Shown: positions 20,097 to 31,345, numbered from the stretch's first letter. The stretch: DNA of 64,000 nt from Maniola hyperantus (GCF_902806685.2 NC_048549.1:12231594-12295593); one strand, 5' to 3'. The notes: generated by a model not told the origin, from the letters alone. Translations and numbers: made by a program.

Positions 20097-20324
20097 ATAC
20101 TATTCCATACTTAATATTATAAATGCGAAAGTGTGCTGTCTGTCTATCTGCTAGCCTTTCACGGCCATCCATTCAACCGTTTTGACGAAATTTGGTACAG
20201 CGATAGCTTGCATACCGACCACCGAGGAAGGACATAACCTACTTTTTATACCGGAAAATCAAAGAGTTCCCACGGGATTTTAAAAACTTAAATTCATGCA
20301 GACGACGTCGCGGGCATCATCTAG
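20097..20324 (+). mobile_element. Helitron-like family C
   Basis: From ATACTTAATATTATAAATGC to the hairpin GACGACGTCGCGGG and CATCATCTAG|T. Confidence 0.65.
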
Positions 20325-20419
20325 TGTTTTATAATGACCGAATGCGACAGACATGTCTTTGTCAAATGTAAAGTCAAACTGGTTTTTGTATAATTGAGTT
20401 TCCGATAGCAACTGATGAC

Positions 20420-20760
20420 GAGCCGAAGCTGTGATAGCCTGGTGGTTAGGACGTCCGCCTTCTAATCGGAGGTCGGGGGTTCGATCCCCGGCACGCACCT
20501 CTAACTTTTCGGATTTATGTGTGTTTTAATTAATTAAATATCAATTGCTTTAACGGTGAAGGAAAACATCGTGAGGAAACCTGCATGACTGAGACTTGAG
20601 AGTTTTCCATAATGTTCTCAAAGGTGTGTGAAATCTACCAATCCGCACACGGCCAGCGTGGTAGACTATGGCCAAAACCCTTCTCAGTCTGAGAGGAGAC
20701 CCGTGCTCTGTAGTGAGCCGGCGATGGGTTGATCATGATGATGATGATAATGACTGATGA
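20420..20760 (+). mobile_element. SINE H, full length
   Basis: Complete head: A box TAGCCTGGTGGTTAGGAC, B box GGGTTCGATCCC, with the anticodon position reading about TCT, so a tRNA-Arg-like origin is likely. The body ends GGCGATGGGTTGATCATG and a GATGAT run. This is the reference copy for the 12 other pieces in the window. Confidence 0.8.
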
Positions 20761-21045
20761 CGATATCATTCACAAAAATGCGAAAAATTATTCAAAGCAT
20801 CAAATCGAGTCAATGGAAAATAACTAAGGCATTATCATATTAATTCATTTTGTCTGTCGGAAAATCTATATCATCCTATTAAAATAAATTAATAACTTGA
20901 TTATTTGTTTAGTGTCTAGATCTAGATCTAGAATTTTCCTAGATGAAGCTTTTAAAAAACCTGCATTAGTGAAAAGTATGAATTTAAAAATTACTGCCTA
21001 CTAAGCACTAAGTGGCATCTCTAACCGTAAATCCTATATTATGAT
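20761..21045. other. No recognisable feature
   Basis: AT-rich. A short palindromic TCTAGATCTAGATCTAGA run lies near 20918. Confidence 0.4.
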
Positions 21046-21252
21046 ATAAGTAGCTGATGCCCACGACTTCGTCCGCGTGGATTTACGTTTTTAAAAATCT
21101 CTCTCTCTCTTGATTTTCCGGGATAAAGAGTATCCTATGTGTTAATCCCGGGTATAATCTATCTCCATTCCAAATTTCAGCCAAATCCGTCCAGTAGTTT
21201 TCGCGTGATTGAGTAACAAACATCCAAACATCAAAACATCCACACTTTCACA
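21046..21252 (-). mobile_element. Helitron-like family C
   Basis: It has GCCCACGACTTCGTCCGCGT and 'TTTCCGGGATAAAGAG', ending at the CACACTTTCACATCTATAAT 5' end, where family G begins. Confidence 0.6.
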
Positions 21253-21452
21253 TCTATAATATAAAAATGAATCACTAAATGTTGTTGGTCATCGCAAATC
21301 TCGAGAACGGCTGAACCGATTTCGCTAATTCTTTTTTTATAATATTCCTTGAAGTACGAGCGAGGATGGTTCTTACGGAGAGAAAAATTTAATTCAACCT
21401 TCCCCTCAATTTTCTAAACTCCACCCGAGCGAAGCCGGGGCGTGTCAGCTAG
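21253..21452 (+). mobile_element. Helitron-like family G
   Basis: It begins TCTATAATATAAAAATGAAT and ends CGAAGCCGGGGCGTGTCAGC with CTAG at 21449-21452. Confidence 0.65.
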
Positions 21453-21462
21453 TATTATATAA

Positions 21463-21556
21463 AAAGAAAAGGTGATCTGATCTGACTGACTATCAACGCA
21501 CAGCTCAAACTACTGGACGGACCGGGCTGAAATTTGGCATACAAATAGCTATTATG
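21463..21556 (+). mobile_element. Helitron-like family E, 5' fragment
   Basis: First ~95 bp of family E. It changes abruptly into an inverted family G end at 21557..21632, forming a chimera. Confidence 0.6.
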
Positions 21557-21632
21557 ACAGTAAATCGGTTCAGCGGTTCTCGAGATTTGCGATGAGCAAC
21601 ACATTTAGTGGTGCATTTTTATATTATAGATT
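21557..21632 (-). mobile_element. Helitron-like family G, 5' fragment
   Basis: It has AAATCGGTTCAGCGGTTCTC and GAGATTTGCGATGAGCAACA on the minus-strand family G pattern. Confidence 0.6.
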
Positions 21633-21639
21633 ATAGAAG

Positions 21640-22612
21640 AAGATGTTTATATTATATTTCATGCGTACAGTCCATTCACATAAAAGAGTAGGCACCTACG
21701 TCGCTTGTGAGTACAGACGTACTTGCTTTATCATCTCTATCACTCGTAAAACCGCGATAGTGCAAAGGGCGAGAGAGTGAAGTGATGTTTGACACTGCGT
21801 TATTGTGTGGGTTGTTGACGTCATCCGATATGAATGAAGTGTCGCCTATACATGTGTACACTACATATGACTTAAACGGTGACGGGTCGACTCATCACTC
21901 TTATTTATTTATTTGAAAGAATTTAGATCAAACTCTCTAATTTCTGTTCAACTCAGAAAAACTGAAAAGTTAAGTTCTCAGTAACTGATACTAAAGATTT
22001 GTCCTAAGTTTTATATAAAAAAAAATACAGGGCAATTTATTTATTTTTAAAGTAAAGGTTAAGTAAGGAAATTTCAGTAAAGGTAGAAAAGAATGAGTCC
22101 ACAAGTCGTAAGTATTTATACTAAGATACCATAAAATGAGAAAGCAAAAACAGTAGAGATTCCGTAACATCTCGCATATACGAATAGTAAGATACCTACT
22201 AGGTCAGCATAAGTCTAGGATAAAATATAGTAAGAACACAGCTGAGTCAAAGAAACCAATCTACCAGGGCACTATACAACCTAGGAGGCAAGAATTGCAC
22301 GATAGTATAGTAGAGACGGCAAATGATGGAGTGCTGTGAAACTTTCGGTGACGTCACACGGTATTTATGAATGAGAGGCGCCCACACACGTCGCCGCTAT
22401 AGATTTATTTGTGTACTATTGTGTGGACATTATGCTCATAACATACCAATATTAATAATGTGTATAATAAAAGCCTTTTGTTTGGGCTTTCGTTCCAAGA
22501 AATATGGCAGGCGAAACCTTGCATCGCAGATAAATGCTAAAAATAAAAGCGTTTTTATTTTAATACATTTTTAAACTCGTGTAAAAAATTCAATTAGTGT
22601 AAAATAGATAGT
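21640..22612. other. No recognisable feature
   Basis: Comparatively unique sequence. Short open frames (for example 22371..22574) show no domain. Confidence 0.35.
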
Positions 22613-22616
22613 GAAA

Positions 22617-22643
22617 GGAGGAGGAGGAGGAGGAGGAGGAGGA
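22617..22643. repeat. (GGA)n microsatellite
   Basis: Nine GGA-type triplets. Confidence 0.85.
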
Positions 22644-22874
22644 TTGATTGCGAATGGGCCCTTTTTGTGGCGTCGCGTCGTGTCAAAACTTAATTTTTTT
22701 TTAATGTGTTAATTACGATTTATTACGACTTTTCCTTCAGTCAATCATTAATTAAAAATATCCACAATTGCAGTTAGAATCGTAAACATCCATTTATTTT
22801 GAAGAATTATTAATTAAATACCACCAATATCAGCAACATAAAAAATATGATTTCTTTATAACCAGGGTGAATAA

Positions 22875-23028
22875 ATGGAAATCGTTTCAGCGTTTAAACT
22901 ACCGTGAGTGATTTCCATTATAAATAATATCTATCTAACTAAGTAACTAACTAAACTAGTCGGGCTAACGTCGACTAGACATGTGAGTACAGCCGGGATA
23001 GATATTATTTACAATGGAAATCGTTTCC
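22875..23028. mobile_element. Foldback-like repeat N
   Basis: GATTTCCATTATAAATAATA (from 22909) pairs with an inverted copy ending at 23020, leaving the ACTAGTCGGGCTAACGTCGA segment in the loop. Parts recur at 225..285 and 63413..63464. Confidence 0.5.
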
Positions 23029-23779
23029 AGACTATAAAAAGGTAAATATTTGTCTACAAAATAAAATTAAAACCATGGTGACATAACAATTATATTGAAG
23101 GGGCACAGAGCTCCTAAGAAAATGGGCAATCTCCTTTCCACAAACATAAGTGTGGAATTTTATTATAAAAGAATACACTCCCACAAATATACCACGTATC
23201 TACGTCAAAATTAGCAACTTATTACAGGAGAGCGAAAAAATTTGCTGCATCCAGAGATTTGGGTTTTTTGATAGATACCGTACAGTTACTGTTTATGCTT
23301 TCTGTTGGCCGTTTTTAGACCGAAACCACAGTTAGGAATCTTCTAATAAAATATCGAGGCCTAACGTCACTGGTAGGTGTCAAATGTTAGTACATTTGAC
23401 GCAGGTAGCCCTAAAGTGGCCCTATTTTTCTTTGATTTCACGTCACCATAGCCTAATATTTGACATATCGTCGATTCAGGATCAAACCCAGAGTTCCCTT
23501 TACTCTAGTTTACTCTGACGAAACGACGCGTCTCTCGATTCTCTAGCAAATGCTTTCGAAATCTTAAAACCGCCAAAACATGACACGATATGACTTTTGG
23601 ACATTATTCAGGAACACAGCTCAAGGCAATCACTCAATTATTATAAAACGTTATTTTAAACTTGCCGCATCCTACTCTTTATCTAATCAAGAAAGACTAA
23701 GATGCGTCATTGGACAATTTCTTAGTATATAAGATAATTTATAAGTTTAGGTTAAAGTTAAACTACTTATTAGTCATAA
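23029..23779. other. No recognisable feature
   Basis: A 61-codon open frame (23150..23335, plus) has no recognisable domain. No repeat family was assigned. Confidence 0.35.
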
Positions 23780-24120
23780 ATAGGGTCTTGGACTGTAGTA
23801 ATAAAATGATGTGATGTTTTGTGGTAGTTTATTGGCGCTAAAATTTATCAGGTATTATAGATCAACAAAAATCATGATTTTTATTTATTTTTAACATAAT
23901 TAATTTTTAACGTCTCGCTGTACGGAAGGTGAAAATAGAATGATTTCTGCGGAAAAATATTTTTTGTTAAAAAATTTAAAAATATCGTATTTTTTCGTAA
24001 AAATATACGTCATTAATCGCATCCCGTACAGCAGAGTGACGTTCAATATTAATTATGTTCTCTTTAACCTGATAATACAAGACATTTTATTATTTTATTA
24101 CCACAGTCCAGGACCCTATT
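23780..24120. mobile_element. Foldback element P, complete
   Basis: It starts ATAGGGTCTTGGACTGTAGT and ends with the inverse, ACAGTCCAGGACCCTAT(T). The interior is also near-palindromic around TAACATAATTAATTTTTAAC. About 340 bp, non-coding. Confidence 0.7.
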
Positions 24121-24122
24121 AG

Positions 24123-24266
24123 CAGCGGCGTGCAGGTCATAGAGGCATAAATGCACTGCTTACCCCAGTTGTAATAGCTCAATCCATATTTTTCATTATG
24201 ACCTGCCAGTAAACAGGCCTACCTAACTAATGCCTACCCTAGCTTCAAACCCTGTGCACGCCGCTG
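24123..24266. mobile_element. hAT-type MITE
   Basis: This 144-bp insertion has inverted ends CAGCGGCGTGCA and TGCACGCCGCTG, flanked by the 8-bp direct repeat CCTATTAG (24115-24122 and 24267-24274). A CAGNGGCG terminus plus an 8-bp duplication is the hallmark of the hAT superfamily. It inserted at the right end of foldback P. Confidence 0.85.
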
Positions 24267-24302
24267 CCTATTAGGCCAGATCGTAGTATATTAGTGCTCA
24301 GC

Positions 24303-24482
24303 AATAAGAAAAAAAAAGAAAAAACTTTGAACTTTGAACTTTGAAATTGGGTGCCATTATACCTACACTTTTTGATTGTCAATTGCGGATTTTTTTAGAT
24401 AATGATGTACTGGTGATAATTAATTAATTACTTACGTAAACCAAGGTGCTGAGAAGAAGCCCCAGCCGGGTATTACTATGTA
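24303..24482 (-). mobile_element. LINE 3'-end fragment, family J
   Basis: Minus-strand copy. The tail appears as (AACTTTG)n at 24324-24345 and the body as CCAAGGTGCTGAGAAGAAGC...CCGGGTATT. Confidence 0.5.
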
Positions 24483-24863
24483 CTACTACTTTTGTAAAGT
24501 CGGTTAAAATTTTAAATAGAGCAATTGCAACGCTGAAGGCATCGAGTGTCATGTGTCGGCACTAATTGCAGGCAATCAGTGTAATATGACTCGGATTGCG
24601 AACATTGTGTGACTTCGCAAATAACTAGCTAATCGTTATAAATATTTGCTTACATATAACATTAATAATGACATTACGTCATTTCCTTTAATAATAATTT
24701 ATTTCGTAATGTTAAAGTTAAACTAGCTTTTATTCGCGATTTCGCTCGTACATTCTATTTTTTCTTTCTTTTTAAAAACCTTATTCATTTAGTACGCGAA
24801 GACACAATATTGTAGGTACTGTACTGTACATAGACACAAATTCTGTGCCTAATATTCCTTACT

Positions 24864-25228
24864 TAAGGGTCCGTATTATATTTATCTTGATCAGCTCATC
24901 GTCGGCTAGTTTGATCCTGAATCGACGATATTATGTAGACGTCGACGATAGATGTAGACGATATGTACATAAGGGGAAAAATCTGAAAACCGTGAATTTG
25001 TGGTTACATCACACAAAAAAAAAATTGTGGTCATGAACTAATAAAATTATTCCGTGTAGTATTAGTAGAATTTAGTAGTAGTCATATGAAAGGGCTGTGG
25101 ATCTAAAATAGATTTTTATTTATTTTTATGAATCAAAGTTTTTGATATATCGTGCAAAATGTCAAAAAAATACGTCTGTACTAGTGAACCTTCGGTGCGC
25201 GAGCCTGACTCGCACTTGGCCGTTTTTT
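24864..25228 (+). mobile_element. Dispersed repeat D, diverged
   Basis: It starts AGGGTCCGTA, has AAAATCTGAAAACCGTGAAT and ends GCGAGCCTGACTCGCACTTG. The segment 24885-24965 is replaced by unrelated sequence with GACGAT repeats. Confidence 0.55.
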
Positions 25229-25537
25229 TTTTCGAATTCCCATTTATAAATCTACAAAAAATAGCCGAAAGAAGCAAGGAAAAGGAACCTATAAGGAAAA
25301 CAATAAGTACTACGGCAAAATAAGGTTAATAGTCCGTAAGGTTTTAAACAACTATTTTTGCCATTAAACATACCTAATTAGGTAAGCATTTATCAATACA
25401 TAAAATACTGACCACCAAATTGACCGCAAAACAATGGTAGCTTATAATTAGGTATTATTCATATTTATTTACTACATGATATAGAAATAGTAACATCATA
25501 GTAACAGTTCTCAATGATTCACACGAAAATAATCTAA

Positions 25538-25651
25538 ATATATAAAAGTAAAAATTGACTGACTGACTGACTGACTGACTGAAAGACTGAGTGACTGACT
25601 AGCTAATATGACGTACACATCCGCTAAGAAAGGATTTTTGAAAATTCAACC
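25538..25651 (+). mobile_element. Helitron-like family E, 5' part
   Basis: It has a long (GACT)n run and ends within the body, where a SINE H 3' part starts. Confidence 0.6.
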
Positions 25652-25760
25652 GCACTTGGCCAACGTGCTGAACTGGTGGACTAGGGCCTAAACTCTCCTC
25701 ATTCTGAAAGGAGACTCGTGATAAATAAGGGCCAGCGATCGGTTGAGATGTTGATGGTTG
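25652..25760 (+). mobile_element. SINE H, 3' part
   Basis: It carries GCACTTGGCCAACGTG to CCAGCGATCGGTTGAGATG, diverged. Confidence 0.55.
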
Positions 25761-25794
25761 ATGAACAATACATATAGATAAATACTAGCTTATA

Positions 25795-26008
25795 CTCGCA
25801 ACTTCGTTTGTGTGGACTACACAAATTTCAAACCCCTATTTCACCCCCTTAGGGGTTGAATTTTCAAAAACCCCTTCTTAGCGGATGCCTACGTCATAAC
25901 AGCTATCTGCATGCCAAATTTCAGCCCGATCCGTCCGTAGCTATAGAGCTGTGCGTTGATAGATCAGTCAGTCAGTCAGTCACCTTTTCCTTTTATATAT
26001 TTAGATAG
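25795..26008 (-). mobile_element. Helitron-like family E, full length
   Basis: CTAG at 25795-25798, body, then (GTCA)n and TTTTATATATTTAGA at the far end. Confidence 0.7.
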
Positions 26009-26009
26009 A

Positions 26010-26502
26010 AGATAGATTGAGATTCGTCAAACTGAGGGGCAATGACACAAATAATTGCTTAAAACTTTAAGTAGGTATTACAAATCGCGTCGTTTCTTTT
26101 TCGTGGTTTCGATTTCGTAGCTCGTTAGATACGGTCATTTATTTATTAGTTGTTCTTCTGGAACGGCATACTTTTGGGATAACTTCGATTTCCGTTCTAT
26201 TAGTACAACTATAGCTTTAGTAATAACCGAATTAAAACACAAAAATACTGGCCGAATTAATAACCTTTTTGTAACAGACTTTAAAGAAGGAAGAGGAAAA
26301 ATGATAAGTTGATTTAGTTAGTACAAGTACGGTATGGTTTTTGGGGCGTAACGAAACCCGTGGGCGGTCCGTGGGTGCCCTTACTTTCTCGCCTGATTGG
26401 ATTAGCAGTTTAATGCGCACTCGGATTATCCGTATCTCATTAACCACGATTCCTAGCCGAGTTTGAAGACGACTAAGTTTATTTTATTACGAGTATGCAT
26501 AA
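26010..26502. other. No recognisable feature
   Basis: A 71-codon open frame (26232..26447, minus) is unassigned. No repeat family was recognised. Confidence 0.35.
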
Positions 26503-26947
26503 AACGAAAAACCGGCCAAGTGCGAGTCAGGCTCGCGCAATGAGGGTTCCGTACTACAGTCGTATTTTTTCGACATTTTGCACGATAATTCAAAAACTAT
26601 GACGCATAAAAATAAATAAAAATCTGTTTTAGAATGTACAGGTAAAGACCTTTCATATGATACCCCACTTGATATAGTCACTCACTTCGAAAGTTGAAAA
26701 TACTAATTATTAGTTCATGACTACAATTTAATTATTTTTGTGTGATCTAACCCTAAATTTACGGTTTTCAGATTTTTCCCCAAATGTCAGCTATAAGATC
26801 TACCTACCTGCCAAATTTCATGATTCTAGGTCAACGGGAAGTACCCTGTAGGTTTCTTGACAGACAGACGGACAGGCAGACAGACAGACAGACAACAAAG
26901 TGATCCTATAAGGGTTCCGTTTTTCCTTTTGAGGTACGGAACCCTAA
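26503..26947 (-). mobile_element. Dispersed repeat D, full length
   Basis: On the minus strand it starts AGGGTTCCGTACCTCAAAAG and ends GACTCGCACTTGGCCGG. It carries a (GTCT)n tract and AATCATGAAATTTGGCAGGT. No coding capacity. Confidence 0.7.
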
Positions 26948-26949
26948 AA

Positions 26950-27028
26950 ACTGGCCAAGTGGGAGTCGGTTCCGTACTGCAGTTGTATTGTTTTGACATT
27001 TTGGTAGGTAGGTAGAGCTTTTTGACAT
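26950..27028 (-). mobile_element. Dispersed repeat D, partial
   Basis: A second, shortened D end (ACTGGCCAAGTGGGAGTCGG) directly follows the first, in the same orientation. Confidence 0.5.
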
Positions 27029-27250
27029 CTACACTAATATTATAAAGAGGAAAACTTTGTTTGTTTGTTTGTTTGTTTGTTTGTTTGTTTGTTTGTTTGT
27101 TTGTTTGTTTGGTTGTACTGAATAGGCTCAAAAACTACTGGACCGATTTTAAAAATTCTTTCACCATTCAAAAGCTACATTATCCACGAGTAACATAGGC
27201 TATATTTTATTTTGGAAAAAAATAGGGTTCCGTAAGATATTTGGGTTTTT
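27029..27250 (+). mobile_element. Helitron-like family M, 5' part
   Basis: It includes ATATTATAAAGAGGAAAACT, a long (TTTG)n run at 27056-27111, and CTACTGGACCGATTTTAAAA. It is related to 27683..27853. Confidence 0.55.
27056..27111. repeat. (GTTT)n microsatellite
   Basis: About 14 uninterrupted GTTT units. It lies inside the 5' region of the helitron-like copy. Confidence 0.9.
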
Positions 27251-27682
27251 CGGACACAAGGTGTAAAAAATCAACCAGAAAAGTTACTTATTTTGCGTAC
27301 GCTGCCTAAACTATAAAAGATAGAACCATAAAATGTTCTAATTAATTGTAGATCTTATAAATATCTACAAAAAAGTCCGCGACACACTATACCCATCTAT
27401 GTCGAGTGAGGCACAGCAACCATTTTTTTATTTAAAAATCTTGAATTTTTTTTGGACTACATTTAAACGCGTTTATTTTACTCATGCTATTAATCCTTAT
27501 CAAAATAAATGATTTCATCACTAAGAACAGTTTATGGAGATAATATTTGGTCTTTGAATGATTAAAATTGGACGTTTGGTTTTGAAGTTATGGCGAAATT
27601 AAAATATTACGATTTCTGCTGCACGGCCCGTTGCGAAGTGGGCGTCACCAAGGCGGGGGTGCGCGTGCGGGAGGGGAGTTTA
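27251..27682. other. Unassigned
   Basis: It lies between two family M pieces and may be the interior of a longer relative. No coding sequence was seen. Confidence 0.35.
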
Positions 27683-27853
27683 GTAATATTATAAAGAGGT
27701 AGTAGAGGAGGTAGGGTGTAATCTCTGGAACTACTGAACCGATTTTAAAAATTCTTTCACCAGTATTAAGCTACATTATTCCTGAGTGACATAGGCTATA
27801 CGGGATCTTTAAAAACATAAAACCACGCGGGCGAAGCCGCGGGGATCAGCTAG
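27683..27853 (+). mobile_element. Helitron-like family M
   Basis: It starts with TATTATAAAGAGGTAG and ends CCACGCGGGCGAAGCCGCGG, GGATCAGCTAG|T. The GC hairpin plus CTAG terminus is intact. Confidence 0.65.
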
Positions 27854-28095
27854 TGATTAATAAAATTTAAAAATTTCATAGATCCAAATTAACTCCAATC
27901 TTATAGATCCTAATTAAGTCCGCTGTGGGTAGTCCCGTACACGAATGTACCTACCAAACTATCGGCATAGCAGTGAGAAGTGGCGAATGCTAATGGGGCG
28001 TATAACATCTGCCCCAAAAACGTCACTTCGTGATGACCACGACCACTCTGCCAAGAGTGATACGACGAAGATGAAGATAAAAATTGAGAACGAAG

Positions 28096-28265
28096 ATTCG
28101 TAGGACAACCAGGGTAATCGAGGTAGCTCAACGAGTTGCGAAGCTGAAGTGGCAAAGGGCATTGTGCAAGGCACATATCTAGTTAGAAAAAGCGATAAGC
28201 GATGGGGTCCCAAAATACTAAAATAGCGACCTCGCACCGAAAAGCACAGCGTTTGGAAGACCCAT
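28096..28265 (+). mobile_element. RTE-type LINE fragment (family I)
   Basis: The plus strand encodes AQRVAKLKWQRAL followed by frameshifted RWGPK...NSDLAPKS remnants of the family I tail. Confidence 0.6.
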
Positions 28266-28374
28266 GTAAGCTATCTATCTTTGTATCAATTTTAATTAAA
28301 ATCGGTTAAACGGATGGGCTGTGAAAAGCCAGCAGACAGATAGAAAGACACAAACTTTCGCATTTATAATATTA
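28266..28374 (-). mobile_element. Helitron-like family C, 5' fragment
   Basis: It carries AAAATCGGTTAAACGGATGG and CTTTCGCATTTATAATAT. It directly abuts another C copy in the same orientation. Confidence 0.55.
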
Positions 28375-28605
28375 CTAGATGATGCCCGCTACTTCATCCG
28401 CGTGGATTTAGGTTTTTTAAAATCCCGCGGGAACTCTTTGATTTTCCGTGATCAAATTAGCATATGTCCTTCCCCGGGATGCAAGCTATCTCTGTACCAA
28501 ATTTCAACAAAATCGGTTGAACGGATGATCCGTGAAAAGCTAGCAGACAGACAGACAGACAGACAGACCGACAAACACACTTTTGCATTTATAATATTAA
28601 GTATG
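28375..28605 (-). mobile_element. Helitron-like family C
   Basis: CTAG at 28375-28378, hairpin with GCCCGCTACTTCATCCGCGT, (ACAG)n and the TTTGCATTTATAATATTAAG end. Confidence 0.7.
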
Positions 28606-28692
28606 AAAGTATGGATTAAGGATTTTAGTAAGGGTTGTAAAGAAGCTTGTGATAGTTCTAATAAGTTTCAATAATTTTGTAAAGTGGTGATA

Positions 28693-28890
28693 ATAAAAAG
28701 AATACCCGGCTGAGTTTGTTGTGGGCTCTTCTCAGACCTGGGCGCGTTTGGAACCCTCGTAGCTTTAGTTTTAAGTTTGCGTAATAATTATCACCACTAT
28801 ATCTTAGAAATCCAACATCTGACCATCAAAAAGAGTTATTTATTAACTATTTTGAATAAATCATTTGACTTTGACTTTGACTTTGAAATC
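28693..28890 (+). mobile_element. LINE 3'-end fragment, family J
   Basis: The longest J copy in the window. It ends in (TTTGAC)n at 28866-28890. Confidence 0.55.
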
Positions 28891-29197
28891 TTTACTGAAG
28901 CACGTGACACCAGTTTTTGACAGACAGAATTTTGAACCAGAGTCCGTTTGGTTGAACGAACTCTGGTTAAAAATTCGAGAGAAGGAGATAATTATTTTCA
29001 AACGGAAAAGAAAGAAAACTGCAATTCGCAACGTGACTGTTTATAAATTAACGTAACTAACTAACGAGCTGCGAAATTGAAAAGCACAATGTGGAGACGC
29101 CGTAATTTAATTGTTATAAACTGAAAAGCAATTAGTGGGACAATTAGCGAGAGACTGCATTGGCGAATTGTCGCGCGACTAAATGTTGCGTAAGATG

Positions 29198-29426
29198 TGA
29201 TTCCGAACCACGCAGCACGCAGCAGTGCTGCCGCAACAGTGCTGTCGCGGCACTACTGGTCCCCATACAATCTCTATAAGCTTATATGAGATTACATTCC
29301 GAGCTAGGCAGCAATGTCGCGCAGCAATGTAGCGGAACATTGCTGCCAGTGGCATTGCTGGGGACCAGTAGTGCCGCGACAGCACTGTTGCGGCAGCACT
29401 GCTGCGTGCAGCGTGGTACGGAATCA
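29198..29426. mobile_element. GC-rich foldback element
   Basis: Arms 29198..29265 and 29359..29426 are inverted copies of 68 bp with two mismatches by my count, separated by 93 bp. The spacer repeats diverged pieces of the same GCAGCAATG-type motif. GC content is far above the surroundings. The arms encode mirrored open frames on both strands, which are not genes. Confidence 0.8.
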
Positions 29427-29441
29427 TACCTTTATGAACTA

Positions 29442-29588
29442 CTAGATGATGCCCGCGACTTCATCCGCGTGGATTTAGGTTTTAAAATCCCGCGGAAACT
29501 CTTTGAATTTCCGGGATAAAAGTAGCCTATGTCTATAACTATATCCATGCAAAATAATAACGTCGATCCGTTGCACTCCTTGAACCTC
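29442..29588 (-). mobile_element. Helitron-like family C
   Basis: CTAG at 29442-29445 and the hairpin end intact. The 5' end is lost near 29588. It lies 15 bp from the foldback. Confidence 0.65.
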
Positions 29589-29589
29589 T

Positions 29590-30248
29590 TCAAATCCGCC
29601 TTCTCCACTCCTGTCCCGCTGGTAAGTAACATACCGATTTCAAAGCCCAATGCAAATAGGCATAGTAGGATTTGAAAGCAAGCGGCATCGCGTCAGTTAG
29701 TCGTTCATTTTTTTAACCAACTTAGTAGGTCAGTTTTTAAATCACCGTGATTTAGGAATGCAATTCCTTACAGGATCAGGGCTGAAGAGTTGGGTCCTCG
29801 AGTTCAAAGGTAGTCTTTACTTGGTAGGTACCTACAATATCAATTTATAACCGACAGTTCTAAATCCCGTCAGTTTAGGTGGTCAGATCCCGTGCAGCAT
29901 CAGGATTAAGTCGCGGGCATCGGCTAGTTAGCAATAAGCGAGGCTATTTGTAATGTGGCCTTAGCCTAAGTCAATAGATAGTCAAAGCGCAGGGAAGTTT
30001 ATCGTCACGGAAGTTAGCTCCCGCGATACGACCGCAGCCTTCCTGCGGCCTGCGGTATGAGAATTTCAGCATTATCGGTTAACTACGCCTTATCTCGCGA
30101 TACTTTGACGTTTATCTCGTTTCATGGGAACGCCGAATAATGATAGTTCTGTGACGCTTGACCTAAAAAAATTAATACAGTGTTTGATATGAATTAGTTG
30201 TATGTGTGCCGGCGTTTTCGTGGCTAAAAAAGTTTGTATTAGTAGTCA
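29590..30248. other. Unassigned, with a C-type end fragment
   Basis: Only AAGTCGCGGGCATCGGCTAG at 29910-29929 is a recognisable family C end. The rest is not assigned. Confidence 0.35.
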
Positions 30249-30462
30249 GTAACCCTTATTATAAATGCGAAAGTGTGTTTGTTTGTTGGTTTGTCCTTCA
30301 ATCACGTCGCAACGGTGCACCGGATTGACGTGATTTTTTGCATGGGTGTAGATAAAGACCTGGAGAGTGATATAGGCTACTTGTTATTCCGGAAAATCAA
30401 AGAGATCCCACGGGATTTTTAAAACTTAAATCCACGCGAATGAAGTCGCGGGCATCAGCTAG
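30249..30462 (+). mobile_element. Helitron-like family C, full length
   Basis: It runs from CCCTTATTATAAATGCGAAA to GCGGGCATCAGCTAG|T, closely matching 8447..8655. Confidence 0.7.
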
Positions 30463-30655
30463 TTCTAGATAATCCCAGATAATCAGTTGTTCCCACGGGA
30501 GTTAATAAACCTAAATATACTCACGGCGGCGCGCCCTTTAGACGGCACTCGTATAACTCCTGTAAGACAGAGATAAGAAAATATAAGGGTAACGCGACAG
30601 AAAGAGAGGCGTTTATTAAATTTTAGGCAGCAGAGAGCCGAATTTCAATTCTTTG

Positions 30656-30921
30656 TCACTTTATTGCATTGCAACAAGATAGATTCCTTCTACAACAATG
30701 ATATCAAGAGTCGCTATTTATTAGGGTTCCGTAACGAAATGGTAAAAATGGAACCCTTATGGTGCAATGATTAAATGTCATTACGGATTGATCCTTCCTT
30801 CTGTATCTAAAAGAAACTATTGAATACTATTAGATTTTGCCCGTGATTTCATCTGCGAGGATTTAGGTTTTTAAAAATCTTGGGGGAACTCTTCGATTTT
30901 TTCAGGATAAAAAGAGCCTAT
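30656..30921 (+). repeat. Tandem segment duplication, unit 1
   Basis: About 266 bp. It shares 'AAGAGTCGCTATTTATTA', 'GATTGATCC', 'AAGAAACTAT' and an embedded family C end with unit 2. Confidence 0.65.
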
Positions 30922-31186
30922 GTCACTTTAATGCAAAGCAACAAAATAGATTCACATTTACATCAATGGTAAGAAGAGTCGCTATTTATTAAGGTTCCGT
31001 ACCAAAATGATAAAAATGAAAACCTTAAGGTGCGACTATTTTATTAAATGTCATTGCAGATTGATCCTTTTGTATCTGGAAGAAACTATCAAGTACTAGA
31101 TTTTGCCTGTGACGTAGTCTGCGAGGATTTAAGTTTTGAAAACCCAGTGGGACCTCTTTGATTTTTCCAGGATAAAAGTAGCCTAT
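30922..31186 (+). repeat. Tandem segment duplication, unit 2
   Basis: Collinear with 30656..30921 but diverged. It extends into a longer family C copy that continues to about 31300. Confidence 0.65.
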
Positions 31187-31300
31187 GTCACTTCCCATGT
31201 CTTTAACAATACCCATGCAAAAAACCACGTCAATCCGTTGCTAAGCTGCGACGCGATTGAAGGACAAACCAAAAAACAAAACACTTTTGCATTTATGCTT
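31097..31300 (-). mobile_element. Helitron-like family C
   Basis: CTAG-type start at 31098. A mutated hairpin and the 5' end TTTTGCATTTATGC are visible. Confidence 0.55.
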
Positions 31301-31345
31301 ATGGGTAGCGAGGTAGTGATTCTGTGCCGTAAGTACAAGACACTC

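Noticed and set aside
20420..20500. Possible tRNA-Arg gene
   Set aside because: It is the head of a full-length SINE H; pairing is imperfect and the same body follows in other copies.
29179..29519. Two open frames of 77-82 codons with mirrored sequence
   Set aside because: They are created by the inverted repeat.
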